A stretch of 17,329 bases of DNA from SLJK01 sp964567295 (GCA_964567295.1 CAZMLU010000034.1:1-17329), one strand, 5' to 3'; positions 6,994 through 14,877 are shown, counted from the stretch's first letter. A program made the numbers and translations. The notes: a model not told the origin generated them from the letters alone.

Positions 6994-8925
6994 ATGGAAG
7001 GGTTTTTCTTTTTTTTGGCGAAATTTTGTAACAAAGCGTCCGCTTCTAATTTAAAAAATATTGCTCAAGAAAGAGTGAATGGTTTGTCAGATTTCCAATC
7101 TCAACAACTGTTGTCAAGAGTTAACAAGCCCACCCGTTACTTGGGAAGGGAAGTAAATGCTGTATACAAAGAACTCGGCCAGATCCAAGTACATTTGGCG
7201 CTGGCCTTTCCTGATCTATACGAGGTAGGTATGTCTCATTTGGGACTAAAAATATTATACAGTGTTGCCAATGCTATGGAAGGAGTTTTTGCCGAAAGAG
7301 CTTTTGCTCCAGCACTTGATATGGAAGAGAGGCTTAAACAAGATAATTTAAAGCTGTTTAGTCTGGAAAGCGGCACTGCCCTGCAGGATTTTGACCTGGT
7401 GGGTTTTACATTGCAGTATGAGCTTAACTACACTAGTATATTAAATATGTTGGTTTTAGGCGGGATACCTTTACGCAGCGCCGATAGAGAGCATAAAGAA
7501 CCCTTTGTGATGGGAGGAGGTCCCGCAACTTTTAATCCCGAACCTCTGGCCCCTTTTTTCGATTTTTTTGTAATTGGTGATGGCGAAGAGATTTTGCCGG
7601 AGATCATTCAGCTTTTTAAAGAGTGGAAAGAGATGAACAGTGAAAAAGAGCGAAATTTATTTATAGAAAAAGTAGCTATGCTTCAAGGAGTCTATGTACC
7701 CTCTTTTTATGAACCGCTTTATCAGGAAAACAAGTTTATAGAAATAAAGCCCCTGACCAAAGGGGCTCCTCTTCCTGTAAAGAAGAGAACGGTATCTAAC
7801 CTGGAAGAGGCACCTTATCCCTGTGCATTTATTGTGCCTTATATGGAAATAGTACATGATAGGGTTACGCTGGAACTTTTTCGAGGTTGCTCCCAAGGAT
7901 GTCGTTTTTGTCAGGCTGGAATAATATATAGGCCGGTAAGAGAACGTTCAGTATCATCTTTGCTTCAACAGGCTAAAGATATTATAAACAATACGGGCCT
8001 GGAAGATATCTCTCTTTCATCCCTGAGCAGTAGTGATTACCCCTTTATTGAGGAGCTGATAGAAAAGCTGGAAAAGGAGTTGGATGAAAATGTAACGTTT
8101 TCACTCCCTTCTCTCAGGGCAGATCCTTTTGGGGTAAAATTGATGGAGAGGATTCAGAAGAAAAAGGCAGGTGGCATAACCTTTGCCCCTGAAGCAGGAT
8201 CGCAGCGTTTGCGTGATGTGATCAATAAAAATATTTCAGAAGAGGAAATACTGGAAGCCTCCAGGGATGCTTTTTTATCAGGAAGAGAACATATCAAGCT
8301 CTATTTTATGATAGGGCTTCCTACGGAAACAGATGATGACCTGTTGGAGATGGTGAAGCTGGTGCAAAAAATTGCCGCCTGCGCTCCAAGAAAAAGTGGG
8401 GGTAGAAGGAAAAAGTTTAGAATCAGTGTAAGCGTTTCTAATTTTGTACCTAAACCACATACACCTTTTCAGTGGGAACCACAGCTGAATATCTCTGAAA
8501 TAAAACGACGCCAGGAATTATTGAGGAACAGGTTTAAAGAAATTAAAGTGGTTGATTTTACTTGGCATGATGCAGAAAGCAGTTTTTTAGAAGCAGTTTT
8601 TGCTCGCGGCGACAGGAATCTGGCGGCAGTTCTGGAGAAAGCTTATTACAAGGGTTGCCGTATGGAAGCCTGGAGTGATATGTTTTCTTTCATTACATGG
8701 ATGAAGGCCTTTCAAGAGGTGCAAATTAATGCGGATTCTTACGCTGCTTACAGCCCTTCTTATGGTGACTCTCTTCCCTGGGATCATATTAGCACTGGGG
8801 TAAGCAAAGATTTCTTGAGCAGGGAACACCGGAGGGCTATAGAAGGAAAAACAACTGCAGATTGTCGCTACGGGAACTGTAAGGGTTGTGGGCTGGAAGT
8901 TTGTCCTGAGCAAAAAGGTGGGTAG
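6994..8925 (+). CDS. TIGR03960-type B12-binding-domain/radical SAM protein
   Basis: This is a large radical SAM protein, 643 aa from ATG6994, of the family called TIGR03960. The N-terminal half resembles a cobalamin-binding Rossmann domain (GQIQVHLALAFPDLYEVGMS, then FVMGGGPATFNPEPLAPFF and DFFVIGDGEEILPEI). The radical SAM core follows with Cys299-x3-Cys303-x2-Cys306 in RGCSQGCRFCQAG, which should bind the 4Fe-4S cluster, and a later GGITFAPEAGSQRLRD stretch. The C-terminus is Cys-rich (DCRYGNCKGCGLEVC) and may hold another metal site. The true substrate is unknown. The next gene encodes its usual partner DUF2344, which in some genomes is fused to it. The start is doubtful: family members begin near LLSRVNKPTRYLGREVN, so the Phe-rich first 27 codons may be untranslated. 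GTG7075 or TTG7084 are alternatives, and none has a strong ribosome site. Confidence 0.88.
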   Translation: MEGFFFFLAKFCNKASASNLKNIAQERVNGLSDFQSQQLLSRVNKPTRYLGREVNAVYKELGQIQVHLALAFPDLYEVGMSHLGLKILYSVANAMEGVFAERAFAPALDMEERLKQDNLKLFSLESGTALQDFDLVGFTLQYELNYTSILNMLVLGGIPLRSADREHKEPFVMGGGPATFNPEPLAPFFDFFVIGDGEEILPEIIQLFKEWKEMNSEKERNLFIEKVAMLQGVYVPSFYEPLYQENKFIEIKPLTKGAPLPVKKRTVSNLEEAPYPCAFIVPYMEIVHDRVTLELFRGCSQGCRFCQAGIIYRPVRERSVSSLLQQAKDIINNTGLEDISLSSLSSSDYPFIEELIEKLEKELDENVTFSLPSLRADPFGVKLMERIQKKKAGGITFAPEAGSQRLRDVINKNISEEEILEASRDAFLSGREHIKLYFMIGLPTETDDDLLEMVKLVQKIAACAPRKSGGRRKKFRISVSVSNFVPKPHTPFQWEPQLNISEIKRRQELLRNRFKEIKVVDFTWHDAESSFLEAVFARGDRNLAAVLEKAYYKGCRMEAWSDMFSFITWMKAFQEVQINADSYAAYSPSYGDSLPWDHISTGVSKDFLSREHRRAIEGKTTADCRYGNCKGCGLEVCPEQKGG

Positions 8926-8930
8926 ATCTA

Positions 8931-9626
8931 ATGGAGCGCTTCAGGGTATGTTTTGCTAAATCAGGAATTTTAAAATATATTTCTCACCTGGACCTGCAGC
9001 GCACTTTTGTGCGTGCCTTTCGAAGAGCTAAACTTCCGCTGGTCTACAGCCAGGGGTTTAATCCTCAGCCTCGTGTTATTTTTGCTGCCCCGTTGGGAGT
9101 AGGTTTAGAGGGGAAAAACGAGTATTTTGATCTTTTTTTAACTCAACAATGGAAAGTAGATGAACTGGCGGAAAGTATTAACAGGCAGCTACCCCCCGGT
9201 TTGATAGTTAAAGATGTTAATAATATTAGCCTTGCAGATCCTCCTATTCCTGCATTGGTGGAGGCGGCACTCTACCTGGTGGGTTTGGAGACGGAGCCAA
9301 ATTCTTTGCAAGAGAAAATTAGCAACCTTATTTCTGCAGAGCAGTTGCTTACAGAACGGAAAAGCAAAAAAGGAACCAAACTGGTTGATATTAGGCCATT
9401 TATTTTAGATTTATGGGTGAAAAGAAACGAGGGCTTCATAAATTTGTTCATGCTACTTGTTACCGGTGGCAAGGGTGGAACCAGGCCAGAAGAAATTTTG
9501 GAGCTTTTGCAAATGCAAGATCTTAGAAATAGAGCGGAATTCTCTCGGGAGGATTTGTTCTTTAGAGAAAACGAGAAATTGATAACTCCCGGCGGGATAA
9601 CTCTTAATAATATTAGTGGGGTATAA
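8931..9626 (+). CDS. TIGR03936/DUF2344 radical-SAM-linked protein
   Basis: This 231-aa protein begins MERFRVCFAKSGILKYISHL, followed by DLQRTFVRAFRRAKLPLVYS, QGFNPQPRVIFAAPLGVG and EYFDLFL, the highly conserved start of DUF2344. The family is found next to or fused with TIGR03960 radical SAM proteins and is thought to work with them, but no reaction is established. The second half (about residues 100-231) is more variable, with charged helices. AAGGTGG at 8915-8921 precedes the ATG. The stop overlaps the RNase G start as TAATG, so the two are translationally coupled. That link hints at a role in RNA metabolism or translation, which is inference only. Confidence 0.9.
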   Translation: MERFRVCFAKSGILKYISHLDLQRTFVRAFRRAKLPLVYSQGFNPQPRVIFAAPLGVGLEGKNEYFDLFLTQQWKVDELAESINRQLPPGLIVKDVNNISLADPPIPALVEAALYLVGLETEPNSLQEKISNLISAEQLLTERKSKKGTKLVDIRPFILDLWVKRNEGFINLFMLLVTGGKGGTRPEEILELLQMQDLRNRAEFSREDLFFRENEKLITPGGITLNNISGV

Positions 9627-11317
9627 TGATGGAAAGGAAAATTGTCGTAAACTACAACCAGAAAGAAACGAGAGTTGCTTTGTTAGAAGACGGCAGGGTA
9701 ATGGAGATATATATTGAAAGGCCCCTGCACCAGCATCTTGTGGGAAATATTTATAAAGGAATTGTAGAGAACGTCTTGCCGGGGATGCAGGCAGCTTTTG
9801 TTAATATAGGTGAGGATAGAAATGCTTTTTTGTTTGTGGACGATATTTCGCAACCCAAAGGAGAGAATGGTGCCACGGAGAGATACCCCATACAGAGGTT
9901 GCTGCATGTTAAAGAAGAGATAATGGTGCAGATTATGAAAGAACCTTTTGGGAGCAAAGGGGCTCGTTTAACGGGAGAAATAACCCTTCCTGGAAGGTAC
10001 CTGGTTCTGATGCCAGGTTACAGCTATGTAGGAATTTCCAAAAAAATACAGGATCCTGAAGAAAGAGAAAGACTTAAGCAGGAGATGGACAGTATTAAGC
10101 CTCCGGGGATAGGGCTAATTGTTAGGACTGCTGCCCAGGGAGCCGATGCCGAGAGCTTAAAAAAGGATCTTGAATTTCTGCTGCGCTTGCTGGAAAAGAT
10201 TAAGACAAACCTCAATAAAGAAGACGCTCCTGCAGTACTTCATACTGATATGGGGTTAATATATCGAATTATCCGTGATCTATTTAATGATTCAATTAGC
10301 CAGTTTATTATCGATAACCACGAGGAATATCTAAAAGTTTTGGATATACTGGAATACCTCTCTCCTCATCTGAAAAACAGGGTTTTTTTCTATAAAAATG
10401 TTGAACCTATTTTTGAACGGTTTGGAGTGGAAGAAGAACTGGAGCGTTCATTAAGCCGTATGGTGCGCTTAGGGAGCGGCGGGTGCCTTATTTTTGATGA
10501 AACTGAAGCTCTTACCGTGGTGGATGTAAATACGGGCAAATTTACCGGAAAGAGCAACCTGGAAGAGACCATCTTCAAAACCAACATGGAGGCTGCAGAA
10601 GAGATTGTCAGGCAGATTCGCTTAAGAGATATCGGTGGAATAATAGTCGTTGATTTTATTGATATGAGCACTTATGAACATCGTCAGCAAATATTGGAAA
10701 AGCTACGAGTAGAATTGAGCAGAGATCGTACCAGAAATAATGTTTTGGGGCTTACCTCTTTAGGTCTGGTGGAAATTACCCGAAAAAAAGTTAAGCAGGG
10801 GCTTTCCGCTGTTATGCAGCAGCCTTGTTCCTACTGCCAGGGCAGGGGCAAATTACTTTCTCCGGAATCTGTGAGTAGTAAGATAGAACGAGAACTCAAG
10901 AAAACACTTAGCAAGAAGGATGTTGAAGCTGTGCTGGTGGAGATGAACAGCGAGGTAGCTGCACTTCTTATTGGGGGGGGCGGTTTGTATTTAAAAAAGC
11001 TGGAGGCCCAGACCGGAAAAACCATATTTATCAGGGGTTCGGATAGTATACACTTGGAAAAGTATGAGATAATTATGGCCGGACACCTGAAAGAGGTGGA
11101 AAAACATGCACTTCCTGTAGAAGAAGGCGGGATTTATCGCGTTACAATTGAAGAGCCTCACACTACCGACGCTGAGAGGGGTATTGCTAGGCTTCATGGA
11201 TATATTCTGGACATCGAAAATGCCGGCAATCTGGTTGGGGAAGAGGTGTTGGTGGAGATTAAAGAGAGAAGTCGTACTTTTGCCAGAGCGGAGCTTTGGG
11301 AAAAAGAAGTAGAATAA
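9626..11317 (+). CDS. rng: Ribonuclease G/E family endoribonuclease
   Basis: RNase E/G enzymes cleave single-stranded RNA from a 5'-monophosphate end, maturing rRNA and turning over mRNA. The 563-aa protein shows an S1-type RNA-binding domain near residues 35-110 (GNIYKGIVENVLPGMQAAFV), the 5'-sensor/RNase-H-like region, and the DNase-I-like catalytic part with the metal ligands Asp300 (VVDVNTGKFTGKS) and Asp343 (IVVDFIDM). It also has the zinc-link CxxC at Cys401/Cys404 (PCSYCQGRG). The size fits RNase G, without the long disordered scaffold of E. coli RNase E. The last 60 or so residues (GIARLHGYILDIENAGNLVG, then EEVLVEI) resemble a TRAM-like RNA-binding extension seen in Firmicute members. 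ATG9626 overlaps the previous stop; ATG9629 is an alternative start. In relatives rplU-rpmA usually follows; here it does not. Confidence 0.95.
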   Translation: MMERKIVVNYNQKETRVALLEDGRVMEIYIERPLHQHLVGNIYKGIVENVLPGMQAAFVNIGEDRNAFLFVDDISQPKGENGATERYPIQRLLHVKEEIMVQIMKEPFGSKGARLTGEITLPGRYLVLMPGYSYVGISKKIQDPEERERLKQEMDSIKPPGIGLIVRTAAQGADAESLKKDLEFLLRLLEKIKTNLNKEDAPAVLHTDMGLIYRIIRDLFNDSISQFIIDNHEEYLKVLDILEYLSPHLKNRVFFYKNVEPIFERFGVEEELERSLSRMVRLGSGGCLIFDETEALTVVDVNTGKFTGKSNLEETIFKTNMEAAEEIVRQIRLRDIGGIIVVDFIDMSTYEHRQQILEKLRVELSRDRTRNNVLGLTSLGLVEITRKKVKQGLSAVMQQPCSYCQGRGKLLSPESVSSKIERELKKTLSKKDVEAVLVEMNSEVAALLIGGGGLYLKKLEAQTGKTIFIRGSDSIHLEKYEIIMAGHLKEVEKHALPVEEGGIYRVTIEEPHTTDAERGIARLHGYILDIENAGNLVGEEVLVEIKERSRTFARAELWEKEVE

Positions 11318-11354
11318 TGTTTTGTACGGATAAAGTGGAGAGGCGGTATTCTCT

Positions 11355-12053
11355 TTGAATATCAGGGGATTGCAGAAGACCAGCCTGATTGATTACCCGG
11401 GAAAGATCTCCAGTACAATATTTGTTGGCGGTTGCAACCTGCGCTGCTCCTATTGTTATAATAAAGACCTTGTTCTGAGACCTGAAACACTCCCTCTTTT
11501 TATAGAGGACGAGGTGCTCGCTTTTCTGCGAAAAAGAACTTCCTTTTTGGACGGGGTATGTATTTCAGGAGGGGAACCGACCATACAGGAGGACCTTCCT
11601 GTTTTCATTGAGGATATTAAAAGTTTGGGCTTAAAGGTGAAATTAGATACTAATGGCATGAACCCCGAGTTAATAAATTACCTTTTGGAGAATGATCTGC
11701 TTGATTACATTGCGATTGATATTAAGGCCCCTTTTCCTAAATATAACCTGGTGACGGGTGTCAGTGTGGATATAACAAATATAAAAAATACCATCGCTCT
11801 TGTTAAAGAAAATATGGTGGAGTATGAGTTTCGCACTACCATTGTCCCAGCCCTGATAGATAAGGATGATATAATTAATATCGCCCAGGAATTAAGAGGA
11901 TCTAGCAAGATGGTGCTGCAGCGCTTTATTGCTTTTTCAAATGTGCAAGACTTTTCTTGGGATACAAATGAGCTTTTTCCACCAGAAGAAATACCTGAAG
12001 TGGCACAGCAATGCTTGAAACATGTTTCTACAGTGGAGTTAAGGGGTTTTTAA
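11355..12053 (+). CDS. Anaerobic ribonucleotide-reductase activating protein-like radical SAM enzyme (TIGR02495)
   Basis: This 232-aa radical SAM protein begins MNIRGLQKTSLIDYPGKISS, the hallmark of the TIGR02495 group. Annotated members activate class III ribonucleotide reductase NrdD by making a glycyl radical. Cys27-x3-Cys31-x2-Cys34 (GGCNLRCSYCYNKD) binds the 4Fe-4S cluster. The SAM-binding GGEP (ISGGEPT) is near residue 73, and LDTNGMNP lies near residue 97. The start is TTG11355, about ten bases after GGAGAGGCGG; no better ATG lies upstream. No nrdD is in the window, and this family also occurs away from nrdD, so the target could be another glycyl-radical protein. The gene is 37 bases after rng and continues the same strand run. 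Confidence 0.88.
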   Translation: MNIRGLQKTSLIDYPGKISSTIFVGGCNLRCSYCYNKDLVLRPETLPLFIEDEVLAFLRKRTSFLDGVCISGGEPTIQEDLPVFIEDIKSLGLKVKLDTNGMNPELINYLLENDLLDYIAIDIKAPFPKYNLVTGVSVDITNIKNTIALVKENMVEYEFRTTIVPALIDKDDIINIAQELRGSSKMVLQRFIAFSNVQDFSWDTNELFPPEEIPEVAQQCLKHVSTVELRGF

Positions 12054-12088
12054 AGCTGAGAGGATTTAAAACTGAAAGGAGTATATTT

Positions 12089-12274
12089 ATGCCTATTGTC
12101 CAGATCGAGATGTTTGAAGGAAGGACCCTGGAACAAAAAAGGGAGATGGCCAAAGAGGTGACCCAAGCCCTGGCAAGAACAGTTTATTGTCAGCCAGAGG
12201 CGGTTAAAATTGTCATTCGAGAAATAAAAAAAGAGAATCTTGCTGAAGATGGCCTGCTTTATTGTGACAAGTAG
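12089..12274 (+). CDS. 4-oxalocrotonate tautomerase-like small protein
   Basis: This 61-aa protein belongs to the tautomerase superfamily, whose members use an N-terminal proline as general base after Met removal. It begins MPIVQIEMFEGRTLEQKREM, so Pro1 and Arg11 (mature numbering) are conserved, and the beta-alpha-beta length matches 4-OT. Two usual active-site positions differ: Arg39 is Lys (EAVKIVIRE) and the aromatic at position 50 (Phe or Trp) is Leu (KENLAEDG). Substrate and activity are therefore uncertain. A longer frame open from 12011 would overlap the preceding gene; ATG12089 is right because AAAGGAG at 12075-12081 precedes it and proline follows directly. It is 35 bases after the radical SAM gene and ends the plus-strand run. 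No aromatic-degradation genes are nearby. Confidence 0.88.
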   Translation: MPIVQIEMFEGRTLEQKREMAKEVTQALARTVYCQPEAVKIVIREIKKENLAEDGLLYCDK

Positions 12275-12293
12275 AACAGGTATATAATAAGGA

Positions 12294-12333
12294 ACGGCAA
12301 GGCTTATGTAATCTATTTCAAAAAAATTGCCGT
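12294..12333. terminator. Possible bidirectional terminator between convergent genes
   Basis: ACGGCAA (12294-12300) and TTGCCGT (12327-12333) form a perfect 7-bp inverted repeat in the 60-base gap between the convergent tautomerase and aspB genes. The 26-base loop is long and neither side has a clean U-tract, although the right arm is preceded by seven A residues. A factor-independent terminator is possible but weak. Confidence 0.35.
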
Positions 12334-12334
12334 G

Positions 12335-13540
12335 TTATTGTATTTCTTTGAGGAAAGATTCGATTCGTTCCAGACCAATAGTGATGTTTTCCATAGAGGT
12401 GGCGAAGGAGATCCTGGCATACTCAGGTTCTCCAAAGCCTTCACCAGGGACAAGAGCTACCAGGTAATTCTCCAGTAAAAGCTCTGCCAGATGCTCCCCG
12501 CTCCGGATTTCTTCTCCACGGAAAAGCTTTCCGAAGATCTTGCTTACGTTTAAAAAAATATAAAAGGCGCCCTGAGGCTCAATACAAGACAGTAAAGGCA
12601 TTTCACGGATTCTATTTACCGTGAAGCTCTTGCGCTTTTCAAAAATCTGGCGCATTTCTTCTACGCAGTCACCAGATCCACTTAGAGCTGCATATGCTGC
12701 TTTCTGCGCGATGGAGTTGGGGTTTGAAGTGGCATGACCCTGGATATCAGACATTGCTTTCGCTATTGAGGTTTCTGAAGCCGTATATCCAATGCGCCAA
12801 CCAGTCATGGAAAATGCCTTGGAAACTCCATTAACAAGCACTGTCAATTTTTTTATTTCATCACCTAGGGAAGCAGGAGAAACATGAGTGGAAGTTCCAT
12901 ATAGCAAACGTTCGTATACTTCGTCTGAGATAACCATTATGTTATTATTCACGCAGACCTCCACCAGTTTTTCCAACTCAACCCTTTTATAAACCTGTCC
13001 GGTAGGGTTGGAAGGAGTGTTTAGAACCAGGGCTTTAGTTCGGCTGGACAAAGTTTCTTTTAGTTCTTCTGCTGTTAACTTGAAATCATTATTTTTGCGG
13101 GTGGAGATGATCACGGGGATACCGCCGCTAAGCTTAACCAACTCGGGGTAACTGACCCAGTAAGGGGCAGGGATGATTACTTCATCTTCCTCGTTTAAAA
13201 TGGCGGCAAATACGTTGCTTAAAGAATGCTTGGCGCCGTTGCTGATGACTACCTGTTCTGGTTGGTAAAGCAGGCCGTTATCTGTATACAGTTTTTTACA
13301 AACAGCTTGTTTAAGTTCCGGAGTGCCGCTGGCAGGAGTATATTTGGTAAATCCCTGTTGGATGGCCCCGATGGCCGCCTCTTTAATGTGCCCTGGGGTA
13401 TCGAGATCAGGTTCCCCTGCTCCAAAGCCAATAACATCCTTGCCCTCGTTTTTCATCTTTTTTGCCTTAGCATCAATGGTTAAAGTAGGCGATGGAGAAA
13501 TATTAAGTGCTTTTTTCGATAAAATGCTGGACACCCCCAA
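12335..13540 (-). CDS. aspB: Pyridoxal-phosphate aspartate aminotransferase (AspB type, class I)
   Basis: This is a cytoplasmic PLP enzyme of the Firmicute AspB subgroup (aminotransferase Ib), transferring the amino group between aspartate and 2-oxoglutarate. It has 401 aa, beginning with KALNISPSPTLTIDAKAKKM and GKDVIGFGAGEPDLDTP. NTPSNPTGQVY holds the conserved Asn, VISDEVYERLLY the Asp/Tyr pair contacting PLP, and NGVSKAFSMTGWRIGY the Schiff-base lysine, Lys241. YARISFA near the C-terminus carries the carboxylate-binding Arg. The 5' end is TTG at 13540, with GTG (codon 3, 13534) as the alternative; neither has a clear ribosome site. It lies 42 bases downstream of serC on the same strand, so the two are likely cotranscribed. 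Exact substrate within this subgroup (aspartate, or prephenate in some members) cannot be fixed from sequence alone. Confidence 0.92.
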   Translation of the reverse strand: MGVSSILSKKALNISPSPTLTIDAKAKKMKNEGKDVIGFGAGEPDLDTPGHIKEAAIGAIQQGFTKYTPASGTPELKQAVCKKLYTDNGLLYQPEQVVISNGAKHSLSNVFAAILNEEDEVIIPAPYWVSYPELVKLSGGIPVIISTRKNNDFKLTAEELKETLSSRTKALVLNTPSNPTGQVYKRVELEKLVEVCVNNNIMVISDEVYERLLYGTSTHVSPASLGDEIKKLTVLVNGVSKAFSMTGWRIGYTASETSIAKAMSDIQGHATSNPNSIAQKAAYAALSGSGDCVEEMRQIFEKRKSFTVNRIREMPLLSCIEPQGAFYIFLNVSKIFGKLFRGEEIRSGEHLAELLLENYLVALVPGEGFGEPEYARISFATSMENITIGLERIESFLKEIQ

Positions 13541-13582
13541 GAGACGGCTATTTTATTAGAGGACGTATTTGCTATATTTTTC

Positions 13583-14668
13583 TCAGTGTTTTTGTTTGAA
13601 ATCCTTCATAAATTGAGCCAGGGTTTCGCAACCCTCGATGGGCATAGCGTTATAGATTGATGCCCTTATACCACCTACGGAACGATGCCCCTTTAGCCCT
13701 ATGAGCCCCTCTGAAGAGGCTTTATCAAGAAATTCTTTCTCCAGTTGTTCTTCTGGAAGATGGAAAGTTACATTCATCTCAGAGCGATCTTTTTTGACCG
13801 CATGGCCTGTATAATAACCATCACTTTTATCAATGACATTATAAAGAAGGTGCGCTTTTTTTTCATTCGCCTCCTGAACAGCGGCCAGTCCACCTTTTTT
13901 CTTTAACCATTCCAGAACCAGTTTTACTATATAAATAGGAAAACAAGGAGGGGTGTTATAAAGGGAACCGTTTTCAGCATGGGTTTTGTAACTGAGGATA
14001 GGGGGTAGAGAAGAAGAGGCCTGTTCAAGCAGGCTCGTACTTATAACGACTACAGTGACCCCGGCGGGGCCCAGGTTCTTTTGTGCTCCGGCGTAAATAA
14101 GGTCGAATTTTTTCATTTCCATTTTGCGTGAAAGAATATCGCTGGACATATCGGCAATGAGGGGTACTGAACCGCTTTCTGGTACGTATTTCCATTGTGT
14201 GCCATAAATAGTATTATTTGTAGTGAGGTGAAGATAAGCACTGTTTGAGCTAAGAGCAATGTCTTCCTGTCGAGGAATAGCAGTATAGTTGTTGCTATCA
14301 TTGCTGGCCGCAATGTTTGTTTTCCCTATCTTTGCCCCTTCCTGTAAGGCTTTTTTGGCAAAACTGCCGGTAACTATATAGTCAGCAGTAGCATCGGGGG
14401 TTAGAAAATTGAAAGGAACCATGGAAAATTGCAAGCTGGCACCGCCCTGCAAAAAAAGGACCTGATGTTCTGAAGAGAGTTCCGCTACTTCAAGAAAGAG
14501 GGACTGGGCAGAGTTTATAATTTCTTCAAATTCAGGGGATCGATGACTCATTTCCATTACAGAAATTCCGGTATCGCGGTAGTTCAACATTTCGTCGCGG
14601 GCCTCTTCTAAAACCTCCAGCGGGAGAGTGGCCGGACCCGGGTTAAAATTAAAGATTCTGTAGGGCAT
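13583..14668 (-). CDS. serC: Phosphoserine aminotransferase
   Basis: SerC converts 3-phosphohydroxypyruvate and glutamate to phosphoserine in serine synthesis, and can also serve pyridoxal-phosphate synthesis. The 361-aa length is typical of the E. coli/Bacillus type of class V aminotransferase. Signatures are IFNFNPGPATLPLEVLEEAR at the N-terminus, SHRSPEF, LFLQGGASLQFSMVP for phosphate binding, and the Schiff-base Lys197 in YAGAQKNLGPAGV. GHRSVGGIRASIYNAM near the C-terminus has the substrate-binding arginines. The ATG (complement of 14666-14668) is preceded by AGGAGG with 7-base spacing. It is the first gene of the minus-strand unit and is followed by aspB. serA and serB are not in the window. 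A long leader with inverted repeats lies upstream. Confidence 0.96.
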   Translation of the reverse strand: MPYRIFNFNPGPATLPLEVLEEARDEMLNYRDTGISVMEMSHRSPEFEEIINSAQSLFLEVAELSSEHQVLFLQGGASLQFSMVPFNFLTPDATADYIVTGSFAKKALQEGAKIGKTNIAASNDSNNYTAIPRQEDIALSSNSAYLHLTTNNTIYGTQWKYVPESGSVPLIADMSSDILSRKMEMKKFDLIYAGAQKNLGPAGVTVVVISTSLLEQASSSLPPILSYKTHAENGSLYNTPPCFPIYIVKLVLEWLKKKGGLAAVQEANEKKAHLLYNVIDKSDGYYTGHAVKKDRSEMNVTFHLPEEQLEKEFLDKASSEGLIGLKGHRSVGGIRASIYNAMPIEGCETLAQFMKDFKQKH

Positions 14669-14705
14669 TATGAATCCTCCTATCTTGTTGTTCTACAATC
14701 ATTGC

Positions 14706-14725
14706 GGGAGGCCAGGCGCGCTCCC
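14706..14725 (-). repeat. Inverted repeat in serC leader (hairpin 1)
   Basis: GGGAG (14706-14710) and CTCCC (14721-14725) flank a 10-base GC-rich loop. On the serC strand it sits about 40 bases before the start codon. With no U-tract after it, it looks more like leader structure than a terminator. Confidence 0.4.
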
Positions 14726-14739
14726 TGAAAGAGCAAACA

Positions 14740-14776
14740 CCTTAAGCCGACCGCCAGGCAAGCCAAATACTTAAGG
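14740..14776 (-). repeat. Inverted repeat in serC leader (hairpin 2)
   Basis: CCTTAAG (14740-14746) and CTTAAGG (14770-14776) form a perfect 7-bp stem enclosing 23 bases that themselves contain complementary GCC and GGC runs. It lies within the GC-rich block upstream of serC. No known riboswitch or T-box consensus was recognised. Confidence 0.45.
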
Positions 14777-14871
14777 GCCGGGATCCTCTATCAATTGGAT
14801 AATAACTAGGGTTATTTGTCGTTTCCCCCCACCTTTGGTAGAGGTATAGGTAGAGAAATCCTAGATAATTC

Positions 14872-14877
14872 ATTATA
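14872..14877 (-). promoter_or_regulatory. Candidate -10 for serC
   Basis: The minus strand reads TATAAT here. The spaced -35 is weak (TTTTTA, 14895-14900). If used, the transcript would have a leader of roughly 195 bases before serC. Confidence 0.35.

Noticed and set aside
11335..11354. Possible GAGA/TCTC hairpin before the NrdG-like gene
   Set aside because: Four-base stem that overlaps the ribosome-binding purine run; no evidence of regulation.
12275..12334. CodY box, T-box or riboswitch at the convergent gap or elsewhere in the window
   Set aside because: No sequence close to AATTTTCWGAAAATT or to the T-box core was found on either strand by eye; a computed search would be needed to exclude weak sites.
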